Translations under genes and position numbers: made by a program | Notes under the pieces: generated by a model | What the model saw: the letters and a program-made list of their open reading frames with translations, nothing else | The model's database searches: none | What the model was told of the DNA's origin: nothing | Origin: Tricholoma matsutake | Lineage: Eukaryota; Basidiomycota; Agaricomycetes; Agaricales; Tricholomataceae | DNA length: 64,000 nucleotides | Direction of reading: 5' to 3' | Assembly (NCBI GenBank): GCA_026075535.2 | Contig: AP026550.1 | Location: 9,672,001 to 9,736,000, forward strand | Shown here: piece after piece, positions 40,150 through 52,884 of the stretch | Position numbering within the stretch: position 1 is the first letter of the stretch | Layout: every line of letters begins with the position of its first letter

Positions 40150-41046
40150 CACCTGACCTTCCCACTAAACAAGCCTAATAATAGTGAGTGATCCCGTGCC
40201 TGACTCACTATTATTATACTCGTTTCCATTAAAACCCAACACCGGCATTAGCCCTTTCCCCAGCTCACCTCTAGACTTAGTATATTCTAAGTCCTTCATT
40301 GGCATTCGCTTGGGGGATCCCGTAGTGTACCTGGCGCTGTCCCTCCTGTCCAAACAGTACCAACATGTGCCTACAATGCTTCCCACGCATCCAACATCCG
40401 CTCATCGTTGCTCATCACCATCCACAATGTCAACGGCGATGGTAGATGATCTCTTCTTCAACTTTCAATGCCTTCTATGTCTGGGTGCATTTCCCCTTAT
40501 CTCTTCCATGCTGCATGGCTCACTATCTTCTATTCAGGTCCTTCTCACGCTTAGCTCATCGTTGTTTACAATGCCCAGGCTGATGATGGACCATTCTACC
40601 TGCCACCCCTGACAATCCTTGCCATTTCCAACATCTATGCCCTCCATGCCCTCGCCACTGCCATGCTATAGCTGTCCTATGCGCTTTCGCACAATGCTCC
40701 ACATGTTGGATGTTGATTCATCTGTTTTCTGCTTGCCTATCTGTACTTCCCATCCCAGTTCCATCCTTGTCATTATCCCCACCTCCCCTCCCTACTGCTT
40801 TTCATTGTCTTCAATGCTCTCTCCCACTATGCCTGTGTTATCCTTTTCCTACACACTTGTCTTGCCCGACACTTCGCGTATTGTCCCATACTACTGCCGC
40901 TAACAACATTCTTCTGTGTTCACCACCTACTTATCTGTCCTTCCTATTCTCGGCATCATCCCTGTCTCCTCCTGATTCTCTTCGTATGTCGAAAAACTCA
41001 CATTGGCTTGATTGCATTGCACCATCGATGCCACATCATCACTCAC
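40150..41046 (+). repeat. left long terminal inverted repeat of the KDZ element
   Basis: About 897 bp, inverted relative to 50750-51643. It contains a small hairpin near its tip (AATAATAGTGAGT at 40178 facing ACTCACTATTATT at 40202). The Ser/Pro-rich frames seen in both arms are mirrored copies and not separate genes. Confidence 0.85.
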
Positions 41047-41051
41047 TGACA

Positions 41052-41478
41052 CTCAGTACCATAGCATATGTACCATAGCATATATATCATACTATTCTAA
41101 GCATAGCTACATAAATTCATAGATTTGAAAGTCCAACACTGGGCTGAGCAGATGAATGAGCATTATTGGGTCAGGAAGGGGGTGAGGCTACTGCTCAGTA
41201 CCATAGCATATGTACCATAGCATATATATCATACTATTCTAAGCATAGCTACATAAATTCATAGATTTGAAAGTCCAACACTGGGCTGAGCAGATGAATG
41301 AGCATTATTGGGTCAGGAAGGGGGTGAGGCTACTGCTCAGTACCATAGCATATGTACCATAGCATATATATCATACTATTCTAAGCATAGCTACATAAAT
41401 TCATAGATTTGAAAGTCCAACACTGGGCTGAGCAGATGAATGAGCATTATTGGGTCAAGAAGGGGGTGAGGCTACTGG
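41052..41478. repeat. 142-bp unit repeated three times
   Basis: CAGTACCATAGCATATG starts units at 41054, 41196 and 41338, exactly 142 bp apart and almost identical. The third unit covers the stop codon of the companion gene (41455). Confidence 0.9.
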
Positions 41479-44400
41479 GGCTTCGGAGCTGGGGCTATCT
41501 GAGGAATTACGAACAGGTGCAGTAGGAGATGGAACAGAAGTGTTGGGTGCAGCTGTACTAGCAGGCTCTGTGTTTAGGGTTCTCAGTAGTTCGTCCGCCT
41601 CATGAGCAACAGCTGGATGATCATTATCTCCCTTGAGTTTATCAGTCTCGTCCTCTTTATCACTTTCATCAGTATTGGACACCTCCCTTGTAGATCTTCG
41701 ATGCTTCTTCTTTGTCCTAGTAGTTGTACTGGATCGAGGACGCTTTGCACCAAAATCAGAGCAGCGGCGGCGGTGAGCAGGGGTGTCCACTTCACCCCGC
41801 TCAATTTGATCATCGTGTTTGCGATCTAATTCCTCCAACTTGTTTGTAGTGAGCTTCTTCCAGTAAGTCTTGCCACATCGCCACTTTCGGAGAAGTGTTT
41901 CGAGGTTGGCTAGGGAGTTTGAAGTTTCACTGTGGTTGCAAAAGGGGATAGTGTCGGGCCAACCCTCAATTACCACTTGGTGCCTCCTCACGACATTCCT
42001 CCAATAATGCTTCCACTCCATCCAAGCATTTTTATCGCCAGTAATTTCTCCTATAACAGTATGTATTAGATAGCACAATAAAATTGAGGCGGGTTGATTT
42101 ACGAAGGTTCTGCGTGATAACATTTCATATATCAGCGTGTATTGATGAGATTTGCTGTTTATGATTTTTGGCAGCGCCTATTATAGTATTATCATATATA
42201 TAAATTGAAGTAACAAAGAAAATAGTCTGTCATTTGCTTACCTTGAATACCTTGTATGGCAAACCCTTCCATTTTCCCTAGAAAATCTTGTGTGTCCGTC
42301 TTCAACACTCCCTCAAGAAAATTCTCTACACCGGATGTTGTGAATGAGATGCCTCTCATGGGCATGTCGGTTGTACCACGCGTAGTAAATAGCAGTCTCC
42401 ACGCCGGTACATGATTTTCAATTATTAAGCTGCTCACAAAGCATCAGATGGCTGGTGCAGTAGCAAAATAAAAAGAAGAGCTGACCTTGTTCTCAATTGC
42501 GGCAAGAGTATGAGTTGTATCATTGATTCGCGCCTTGGTTGAGATGTGGAAGGCCTTGGTCTGAGTTGCCTTGTACTCCTCAAATTCACGAACTAGTTCA
42601 TTACATTCATGTTTTGAGAGATCATTGTATTCTTCCTGTGAACTGTGGACCAAACCTCGCAATACTTCTTTACCAGTAAGGGAAGCTATATTAGGATCTA
42701 GTAGTATTCAAGAAAGGGTTAATATCCTTCTGGCTATGATCCTCCACTTACTGTTCTCCTTGTCTTGCGATTTTTTCCAGGTAAAAGCATTCCAAGCATT
42801 GGTTTTTTTCCGGGACTTGCGCGCCAGTCTATGACCCATGTGAAGCTTGGACTGGATGCGCTGGAGGCTCTTGTGATGGGCGACAGAAAGGTCTTCAGTA
42901 AGCTTGTCAATAGTATCCCAAGTCTCACTCAATGCATTTTTGTAGCATTGAGAAGCTTGTCATCAGCATGCAAGAAGGGTGGCTCGAGCTTCTGCACTCA
43001 GTTTTGGATGGTTGACTTTATGCTTGACACCAAGTGTCAATCTGCGCGATTTTGTAGAGGTCTGATAGAAGCGAGTTCTCATCCAGGTGACGGAATGTAG
43101 TAGCAAGCAGTTTGAGATGATGCACACAATCTCAAAGTGAGAAATAGTAATATTAGCAAAAAATACTACAATGTTTACACCTCCACACGAAGGGACCGCA
43201 TCAATTTCCAAATCCATACACCGCCAAATACCAGGCAGTTGAGGCAGAACATATTATGCTGAAGGAATGTAGGTATAAATTTTTATAGTGCCACCGAATA
43301 TCCAGATCATGAATGCAAACGAAACCAGGGGTTATCTGAAAATTAGGTAGAAGAACAGTATTAGGTTAATCACACAAGTATACGCACCTAGCTAGGATTG
43401 ATGAGTGGGTGTGCGCACCTAGCTAGGGTTGACAAGCAGGCGCCCAATGGGTCCAGATATTTTTTGGTGGCAATACTGATTATCCAACTCCAAACCAAGA
43501 GTAGACTTGGAACCAGAGCTATACAGTTCAACATTAAGGGTCATAAATTAGGTTCAGAGTGAACCACACACCTATGATCAACAGTGAGGGTGAGTATGAT
43601 CAGATTTGACACCTGTATAGGTTTGATGTATTAGATCATAATTTAGCAGAATTCACAAGTTAGGAAGTTGAATGTTAAACAGTGTACACAAAACAAACAA
43701 AAAAAGACTAAAAGGTTTCAAGAAACTTGTCTATAGTTAGAAGCTGTGATGTTAAATCAAAGGATGTAAATAATCCCAATGGCAAAGAAAGCAACGGACA
43801 TGAAAAAAATGCAGAACACTAATCTGGAGGACATTGAGACCTTATTCCAAATCAGCCAAGTTGTAAGCGAGAATATCAAGATAAAAAAAATATGGACCTG
43901 AACTGTTTTAGGTGTGCGATGCTTCAGATCTGCGTGCATTGCTCGTGATAAACTGGAGGCTTGCTCATAGCTAAGACCCCATTGTGGCATCCTAAGGACC
44001 GACTCCCATTGTGTGTTGCGAACCTTCTGAGTGAGGACACGCAAACGAGGGATAATGGTGTCATATAGCTTGAAACAATCTAACACAGCATCAGTCTGAG
44101 GTCCAATGCTAATAATAGCTCCGTCAAAACCATCAATGGTACTTTTATGGGGAGCTATAGCAGATGAAAAATCTGTTAGTCCTGTTTGTCATCACGCATC
44201 AAAAGCTTACCACGGATTGAACGCTCAGGAGGGTCATCATATTTGGCTGCAACGCTAACAGCCGATTGCCAGAACTCCAGATCCAAATCTTTCACTTCAT
44301 GCTCGGTGTCATTGTCGGTACTTTTGTTGACAGGTTGGGTGCTGTATTTGGTGTTTTTGATGACAGATTTGGTGCCAGCAGCCAGTTGAGGAAGAGGCGA

Positions 44401-45395
44401 TGATCTGGGCAATGAATGAATGGCAATATCTTGTACAAGCGTCCCAGCTGTGCGGCACCAGGCCCGAATATGTGGACTATCTTTTGAGACTGGTGCTGGG
44501 AGATAGGATGAACCGTCGACCTTCAACTGTTTCCCTGGAGCTAGCCAATATCATAACTAATGTGGTCAATAAGATAGCAAACAACGTACTAATGGCAGCA
44601 GCGGGATTGAGTCCCTCCACAACACAACGTGCGTTGAACCGGCGCAGATGAGGTACAGCAAGTTCTGCACCAAAAGATTGTACCATGAGCACTATGTGCT
44701 TACTCATCTCTTTACTGCCTTCTTTGAGTTCCTGAGGTGAGACATAGGTATCGACAGTTATCCTCTCAACAGCGATATCACCTTGTACACTATATCCTGG
44801 ACAACGGAGTAAGATGGTGATGCCTCCGTCAATACGGTTTAATGCAGTAATCTGATATAAAGCTAATATGTGAGCATTGCCAAAAAGTGATCACCGACAA
44901 ATGCACCGAGTCAAACAGGTCATGCAAGGTTTCCTTGTGCAAAACATTCACTTCTTGCTGCTCCAGTGAGGATACTGCACCAGAACCATTGAGTGCAACA
45001 TACCATGGATGCAAGCCAGAGGGTGTCCTGGTATTAAAATGATCCTTGAGGTGCTGATGATGACAAAGAACAGCACGTGAGGCCGCCATTCTTTGAGAGA
45101 AAGAGAAAGTGGAGCCATGAGTAGAGCTATACACTGCTCCGACAACAGAGGGAGAGTAGTCCTTTGGAAGACCTTCTAGTTTAGTAGACCCACTGAGAGT
45201 CAACATACTGGGCATATGCGTGCAGATGATTGACAGAAAATGAGCGCTGTACAATGTGTACTTAGACTCGGACACAAACAAGAAGTGATTAGATTCAAGT
45301 GTCAATATGACCAAACACACTTGATAAGAATACCAGTAGTAAAATTCGCGACAATCTAATGAGAGATCTACTTTATACCTATAGATTAACCGCAC
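41455..45395 (-). pseudogene. KDZ-element companion gene
   Basis: Several minus-strand exons or fragments: 45395-44829 (GLHPWYVALNGSG), 44700-44176, 44086-43900, about 43217-42450 (with GHRLARKSRKKTNAWNAFTW, an HMG-box-like N-A-W-N-A-F start), 42437-42240 (RGISFTTSGVENFLEGVLKT, DFLGKMEGFAIQGI) and the last exon 42123-41455 (GEITGDKNAWMEWKHYWRNV, VIEGWPDTIPF, LETLLRKWRCGKTYWKKL, then a basic and Ser/Pro-rich tail). From memory this kind of protein repeatedly sits beside KDZ transposases in mushrooms. Its function is unknown; the HMG-like part suggests DNA binding. Exon joins were not all resolved. Confidence 0.55.
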
Positions 45396-46173
45396 TTAGA
45401 GATAATTTACTATACCTATAGATCAACCACACTCAGAATTAATAGACAAACTTGAAAGTATCAGATATGTAATGTCACAACTTACAAGTATTGAAGATTA
45501 TCAATCAAGACTCAGACGACTTCAAATTCAAGTTAGTGTCATTACTAGAGTGCTCAGGCTCACAGATTAATGGCACTCAGAGTTGATAGATAAACTTCAA
45601 GTTGAAAGTATATATTGGTAATGTCTGAGTCATTAGTCACAAGTATTCTGAGTTTGCCAGTGATTGGCATTGAAAGACTCAGACGACTTCAAGTTCACTG
45701 GCAAGTTACAATTACTAGTAGAGTCATGATGCTCAAATATATTATATGCAGTTACACCATTGACAGCTGGCAAATTGCTGTACTACAAGATCACAACACA
45801 TATTGTATATGTATTTAAATTTTACTAGTAAGTCGATCTGTCCAACCATTTGAGTTCCAAGTTTTGAAACTATTAAGTACTAGTCTCAGGCTAGCAATAA
45901 TGATTGCCAGTGGTCATCGCAATGAATATTCTCCAAAAGGTAGATACTAGACACTAAGCAAGTTCAATCTCATATGTATCTCAATGAGAACAGGTATACT
46001 ACTAGTATTCATTCAAATTGTCAATGTAGGCAATACTACCGCTGGCAAGTCTGTTACTGTGTAACAGTAGATACAAAGTCCAAATGTATGTCTCTCAGTT
46101 TTGTGCATATCAGACCACTAGTAGCTGAACCCTCAATGAGAATATTCCCTTCATATAGTCAATTCTAATACTA

Positions 46174-49100
46174 TCAGTCCGTAATTGCTAGTACAAAGTC
46201 TGTAAGTTTCTCAAACTCGTCATTCAAGCCATCCTCCAAGTCAGCATCAGGAACCTTGTCACTACCAGCCTCATCTATGATCTCCTCCGCAATTATGGCC
46301 CTACCTCCTGCAGTGCGCAAGTGATTTTCTGAGCGACCACTGTACTTCTTAATAGCGTCCAGGCGTTGAATATGAAGTTGATTTATGGCATTCCGAAGCT
46401 GCCATGCACAACGTAACTCGGTGGCCAACAGAGGATCTGATGAGGAAAGCTGGGATATTGTTTGCTCGTAGCGAATGGTTTCATCATGAATAGAAACCTG
46501 AAGACATCACATTTCAACATCTAGTCTTGTTATCTCCTCGCGTGCACAACAAAGCTTAAAATATTTCACGGTTGCTTCACGACAGGCTGTGTGTGTCCAC
46601 GGCTGATCATGAATATCTGCTCTAGAATGCCGCAGGGTATCAAATTCACCTATGAAACTGTAATTGACAATTTCCTTCCATGATAATGAGGGGCGGGGTG
46701 GCGTCAGTTTTGCTGCTTGTATGTTGTACTGATTAAGTGCATTTCTGATAGCTTCAGAACGTCATTGCAAAGCCTTGCCAAGCTGACAACGAAGCTTGTA
46801 GCCTGTAAAAGCAGTCTTGAGTAAAATGACTACAGCTAGTTCAGAATGATATACCAGTGCCTGAATAACTCAATTTTGCAAGCTCAAATAAGCGCATAAC
46901 CACTAACTGCTCCAATTCATCCAGTGCTCACTCATAGTTTGTCTGAACATTGGCTTGGAAAAAGCTTTGGTACTCGGGGGAAGCAGCGGTCCACTGTTCC
47001 TCTATATTAAGGCTATTCTCAATAGTCTCAACATAAGACTCAGCATTCTGTAATTTCGAATAGGCGGTATCAACACGGTGCTGAGCATGATTGATTGCCG
47101 TGTGGATTGGTTCAGAAGTGATAGATGTAAAAACCTTGTTTGCAGCTGCTTGAGCTGCTATCCATTCTTGCCTAATATTAATATAAATAATTTCAAGTTG
47201 CATTTGCATATAACGGCCTCGTACTGACACTGAGAAAGATCATTCAAAGCTTGAACATACTGTGATTTTAGGGTGGTTGTGGGAGACGGTCCTGTTAGAT
47301 CTTGAAGATATTTCCTTTCGGCTGTCAGGTACTGAGTAAATGCATCATCAGTGATGCCAAATTTTTCACACAGAACAGAAAGCTCAGTCTCGAGAGAATG
47401 TATGGCTTGCACTGCCTCTCGATAATGGTTTTGAATGAAGCGGCCTATAGAAACACCGAAATCAACCATTGAGTTCCAGGTGATAAGAAAAGAGAGTCCA
47501 TACTCAGATTTGCATACTTGTCCTGATCCCAAAACATGAAGTGTTCTTCGATCGCTTGATGGTGATAAAAGCGAGTAGCATGGCGTATCCCACGAGCGAG
47601 ATCATTAGATGATGAAAAACATGCTCACATCCCTCACCCTCGCTATGACCAGTTCCTTCAATGTAAAGAGGGTGCCACTCGAGCTGACATGCTCGATTGT
47701 GAGCATGGCCGCGAAAAGCACCAACCATTAGGTGACACAGTGCGTCCTTTGCTTTTGCACCCAGACTACTGGTCTCTAGGGTTTTTGCAAAAGCACACCC
47801 AATATCATATGCACAGCTGATTTTGCTGCCAATAAGGTCAATTAGACAGTCAATGATCGCGAGTGGGTACTTTGCACTTCATGCCCATCAGTAGATATTC
47901 CCAAGAATGATGATGGCAACATACAGTTTTCCGCTCCTGATCATATCACATACAAGGAGAACCAGTCGATGATGGCATGATGCAATAAAGATACCAGATT
48001 CCTCAAACATCAAAAACATTTTTTTCCGCTCCTCTGGGCCAGCATTTCGCCATCTATTGATGCAGGGTAGGCCCGGGCCAGCAGCAGGGTTGACATCTTC
48101 CCAATCATCACCGATGTCAACATCAGTGAGAGGCTTGTTTGACTGGTCAAAGTCAGCACACATAGTATGACACATCTTGAATGTGCTCACCCTAGGTCTC
48201 ACTTCATCCTTGAAACGGTCAACATCTTCACTACTTATCCAATGATCCGAAAGGATTGTACGTGAATCTAGGCATTCTTTAGCATTACGTACAGTGCTGC
48301 CGAGACGCTTCAATGAGTTATTCCCATCAATAGAGACGAAACAAGAAAATTCTAATTCAGGTTCGTCTTCGAGCTTATTGAAGCAGCATGGGCAGGCCTG
48401 TTTAAGGCGAAGTTGTGGCGTATTGAGTCCGAGAGCAATGTTGATTTGATGGTTGACACATCGGCAGATCTCGAGATAGGCATCGTATGCAATAGAAAAC
48501 TGTGTAGAAAGGTAAGGGATATATGGTACCTGGCAGCCGGTGGTTTTAATCATATCAGAGAATTTCTGACAACGATCAACGACGTACATTGTGCATGTGG
48601 CTCAGCATCTTGCACTGTGCTTCAATGCTGAAACGCGGGCATGTTCGATGCGACTGGCGGTAAGCCACTAAGGTCCTAAGAGATATGGCTAAAGTGGGCT
48701 GTACTGGGGAACACCCAATATACCCATGATGTAGAAGAGTTTCATTTGGGTAGATGTCACCTGGAAATATAGAAAAGGTTGCTTCATGTTGAACTAGGGA
48801 AATGATCAGCAATAATGCACAAGGAGAGCACTGGAAATACAGAAGATGTCGATAACCATCATGCTCATTGGATGGGCCACTGCTGAGGTTGGCAAAGAAT
48901 CAGGCATCTTCGGCATGCCTTCCTCATCGATCCATGTCTGAGCATCAAGGTAGGCTTTGACCATTGTTGGCATTTGCAGAGTCCACTGGTGCGTTTGGAT
49001 CTCCACACGATCACGGCGATCACAATCATCAGCCTGTCGACTGGAATCGCAGAGTTTGAAAAACATCCTACACCTAAGCAGCAAGACCACTTACTATCCA

Positions 49101-49400
49101 GTTGATTGAGCAAGTGTCTCAACAAGATCCTCAAAAACCTTGTGCTCTCCACCCTCATGACTAATATCCAACCCTTCTTCCCCAGGTGGAGCAATATGCG
49201 AGATAGCAAAGACATCCTCACCAGAATGACCGGCATCAATATCCATCTGCTCAACTGCATCTCGATCGTCTTGAGATAGTTCTGGAAGTGCATGCAGCAA
49301 TGAAGCATGACCTCAACAGTATCTCGCACCTTGGATAGTTTGTCGACACTCTTGTATTTGCATGGCACAGCACTGAGCTTGCTTGCCTGCGTGCAAAACA
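46174..49400 (-). pseudogene. KDZ-type transposase
   Basis: Minus-strand parts in order: RRDRVEIQTHQWTLQMPTMV (about 49010), GDIYPNETLLHHGYIGCSP and CPRFSIEAQCKMLSHMHN (about 48780-48580), then ACPCCFNKLEDEPELEFSCF, SIDGNNSLKR, DSRTILSDHWISSEDVDRFK, CINRWRNAGPEERKKMFLMF, SGIFIASCHHRLVLLVCDMI (48589-47935), a 48-nt GT-AG intron, KYPLAIIDCLIDLIGSKI, CAYDIGCAFAKTLETSS, GHAHNRACQLEWHPLYIEGT, EGCEHVF and a C-terminal helical region to 46174. The expected catalytic acids (D in DGN, D in YDIGC, E in GCEHVF) are present. A one-base loss in a T run near 47615-47625 and a few other breaks interrupt the frame. Confidence 0.8.
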
Positions 49401-50749
49401 TTCATTTTCTGTTGTTGGCCATGTCAAAAGCCATGACGAAGGACAGCTTTTGAAAGCCCTTCATGTCATGATCTTTGGGACATTTCATGGGATGGAACCA
49501 ACAGAGGCGATACAGCACTGTGCGCAGGTTCAGCAAAAGTGCATACTATTTGCACACTTCTATAATCTGACTAATCAATGTGTCAGCAAGGGTAAACAGC
49601 AATCCCGGTGCAGCAATCACTTCGAGGAGCAAGGGAAGGCAGTCAAAGTGTTGGAAGGAAGGATATATATCCTACGCATACAGTTACATGAATACAAGCA
49701 GATTCTAATTATCTATGACATAAGTAAGAGAGAGGCTTTAGTAGACAAGTACCACACACATTCAGTTTTCCACCTTTTCCAGATAAACAACAACATCAGG
49801 CTGAGGATGGCACATCAATCCCTCCTCTGTAGCACCAGAAGATATGCTCCACCGATGTTTGAGGATTTGAGACATGCAATGGAGCTGAGTCATAGCTGAT
49901 TCATGATTAGACTGCCAGTTGAAGAGCTTGTAAGGTATTTTTGGAACCGCACATAAGATAGAGGTCATCAGGAACCAGCACCCTTATGTGAGCAGGTTAG
50001 GGCTAGGGTTTGTGGCCAAATCAAGGTTGATGAATTTTTTTTTAAATCCTGGAGGGCACCTGTGAGTGAGACATCAGGCTTTTAAGTGGTAACAATGTAT
50101 CAATTCCAGTATAAAAGTAAATGAATGCAATGGATATGCTTTTGTATATGCAGAGCATGGGGGTATGACCCTAAGGTCAGAACTTGCCAGGGTCCTTCCT
50201 GTTTTGGAAGGTTGTTCTTGTTTGGCTTGCTTAGTAAGCAGCCAAATCTGGGGTCTCGAAATTTCAAAAACCTGCCAAACAGCTGGAATTGACAAAAGGA
50301 TGTTTTTGAGAAATAATAAAAAATGGGACTTTTCTTTTGTTACTACATAGAATCCAGGCAAGATATTAAATTTCTGACTTCAGGCATAGACTCTTATACA
50401 CCTAGAGCACCCCTCCCAGTGCTCACAATAGTTTCAAGTTGTTGTGTTGAGGAGTTGTCATCGTCAATGTTGCTTATGTAAGGGGTGCTGGTTCCTGATG
50501 ACTTATCTTACGTGAAACTGGACAATGAGATACAATAGAATATTTTGAAGAGTAGATTCAATGAGCATGAACATGTTATGATGCACTTGATGACCACTGA
50601 GTGATGATGCGATAATGTGGCATCAATGGCACAATACCATCAAACCAATGTATGGGGTGGGATCAGAGGGAAAATAGGAAAAGACAACGATGGGAGAATG
50701 GGGAGCTGTGGCAGATAGATAGGTGCAAATGCAGACAAGAGCAGATCGT

Positions 50750-51643
50750 GAGTGATGATGTGGCATCGATGGTGCAATGCAATCAAGCCGATGTGAGTTT
50801 TTCGACATACGAAGAGAATCAGGAGGAGACAGGGATGATGCCGAGAATAGGAAGGACAGATAAGTAGGTGGCGAACACAGAAGAACATCGTTAGCGGCAG
50901 TAGTATGGGACAATATGCGAAGTGTCAGGCGAGACAAGTGTGTAGGAAAAGGATAACACAGGCATAGCGGGAGAGAGCATTGAAGACAATGAAAAGCAGT
51001 AAGGAGGGGAGGTGGGGATAATGACAAGGATGGAACTGGGATGGGAAGTACAGATAGGCAAGCAGGAAACAGATGAATCAACATCCAACATGTGGAGCAT
51101 TGTGCGAAAGCGCATAGGACAGCTATAGCATGGCAGTGGTGAGGGCATGGAGGGCATAGATGTTGGAAATGGCAAGGATTGTCGGGGGTGGCAGGTAGAA
51201 TGGTCCATCATCAGCCTGGGTGTTGTAAACAACGATGAGCTAAGCATGAGAAGGACCTGAATAGAAGATAGTGAGCCACGCAGCGTGGACGAGATAAGGG
51301 GAAACGCACCCAGACATAGAAGGCATTGAAAGTTGAAGAAGAGATCATCTACCATCGCCGTTGACGTTGCGGATGGTGATGAGCAACGATGAGCGGATGT
51401 TGGACGTGTGGGAAGCATTGTAGGCACGTGTTGGTACTGTTTGGACAGGAGGGACAGCGCCAGGTACACTAGGGATCCCCCAAGTGGATGCCGATGAAGG
51501 ACTTAGAATATACTAAGTCTAGAGGTGAGCTGGGGAAAGGGCTAATGCCGGTGTCGGGTTTTAATGGAAACGAGTATAATAATAGTGAGTCAGGCATGGG
51601 ATCACTCACTATTATTAGGCTTGTTTAGTGGGAAGGTCAGGTG
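50750..51643 (-). repeat. right long terminal inverted repeat of the KDZ element
   Basis: About 894 bp, inverted copy of 40150-41046 with scattered substitutions. Next to its inner end a short part (GATGATG...GTGGCAT) is duplicated at about 50600-50650. Confidence 0.85.
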
Positions 51644-52104
51644 TATTTATAATTATAAGCGAGGTGCAAGTTACAGATAATAATACTAGACTAAAATTCA
51701 ATAAAAGGTCTTATCCAGTCACCATCATAAATTCAGAAGTAGAAATTATATTACATTTGCAGAATATAATTTTTTCTCCTTGTCATTCTATGAAAGTCTG
51801 AGGATGTCATGTCAAACTCTTATAATCCCATTCCAATTCTGCTAACATATTGCAAGCTGTTGTCAAGTAATATCATTCTTGCCATCATCTATCAGAACAT
51901 TCCTTTGTCAAATATGTCCAAGCAGCTCAAAATACAAATATTCCCCAAGGACTCAGATGGTAGTGGCTTTCACAGTCTGCTCAGCTCATTTTGCTAATAT
52001 TCTTTTGTTCCAAAAGTGCAAAATATCAAGTGTTCACATAAGTTGCAAATGCACAGCCACAACCCCATGGGCTGAAGTTTGCAACTGTGGTCACAGTGCC
52101 AATA
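51644..52104. other. no gene seen
   Basis: AT-rich flank of the KDZ element with short open frames only. Confidence 0.4.
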
Positions 52105-52323
52105 TGTTGGTTCGAAAAGAGCCCATGGCTCGATTTGAGCCATGTAATTTAGAAATGATGGAGTTGGTCACCTTGTTCCTCCCAGCTGTGCACCCATATT
52201 CGCCCTCAGCGCCTCATCAGAATACATTGATTATCCAAATTTATTGTTAAATCAGCCCGTATTGCCTTACTGATTGTAAGTTACCTGGCTCGAATTGAGC
52301 TATGGGCTCTTTTCGAACCAACA
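52105..52323. mobile_element. 219-bp MITE-like element with 43-bp inverted ends
   Basis: Left end TGTTGGTTCGAAAAGAGCCC (52105 on) is the inverse of the right end GGGCTCTTTTCGAACCAACA (to 52323), and pairing continues for about 43 bp with few mismatches (to 52147 and from 52281). No coding capacity. No target duplication recognised. TG...CA ends also fit a small LTR, but the long inverted match favours a MITE. Confidence 0.7.
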
Positions 52324-52884
52324 CGATGTTGACTCTGAGGCACATGGACTGACCAAACAAACCACCCCCACCAGCCAAACATTGAAATATTGACGGCAAC
52401 GACCAGAATAACATAGAATGTTCCTAGACTGCTTCGCCTGACCAGGGCCGACCTCAACAATATTTGGCTCGTAAGTAGTCCTGGGTTTTGTCCTTTTGGA
52501 CTCATCAGGTGGGCTGCACAGCCCACAACCCTCAGACCATTTTGTGTGCCCCCAGAGCCCAAAAACCAATGTGCACATGGTTGAAATGCCTAACTTATGG
52601 CCCAGATGTATGTAGTGGCAGTAGTGCACATCCGCGATTGGCTCGATTGTGGCTGTGCTGCCCCAAAATAACCAATTGAACGTTAATGTAGCATTTGCGC
52701 CAGGAACTTATGATTTGCCAGATCATAATTCAATACACCCAGAGCCCAAGTATCATTCTTTACAAGATGATTGATGTTCCAACCCACACATATCGGTGAA
52801 TCAGATCTGCACAGTGCAGTTGGCCAGACCACAGCTCATTCTGCTAATAGATGGATTCACAACGATATGAACAAAAGTCTGATG

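Larger units (their letters stand above)
40150..51643 (-). mobile_element. KDZ (Zisupton-type) DNA transposon with about 0.9-kb terminal inverted repeats
   Basis: The outermost sequence CACCTGACCTTCCCACTAAA at 40150 is found inverted at 51624-51643. Inverted similarity continues inward to about 41046 on the left and 50750 on the right. Between the arms are two minus-strand gene regions, a KDZ transposase (46174-49400) and its companion (41455-45395), plus a 142-bp tandem triplication. No matching target duplication was found just outside the given ends (GACGGGGAT and TATTTATAA), so true ends may differ by some bases or the flanks have decayed. KDZ transposons are described as expanded in mushroom fungi. 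Confidence 0.8.

Noticed and set aside
39340..40165. His/Pro-rich frames around 39000-40165
   Set aside because: They follow hairpin and minisatellite repeats of family X and change frame with each unit.
40184..41078. Ser/Pro-rich frames in the left KDZ arm as genes
   Set aside because: They are mirrored in the right arm (50623-51469) and show no domain; more likely non-coding TIR sequence.
40150..51643. TET/JBP dioxygenase gene as partner of the KDZ element
   Set aside because: Such pairs are described in mushrooms, but no H-x-D...H dioxygenase pattern was recognised in this window.
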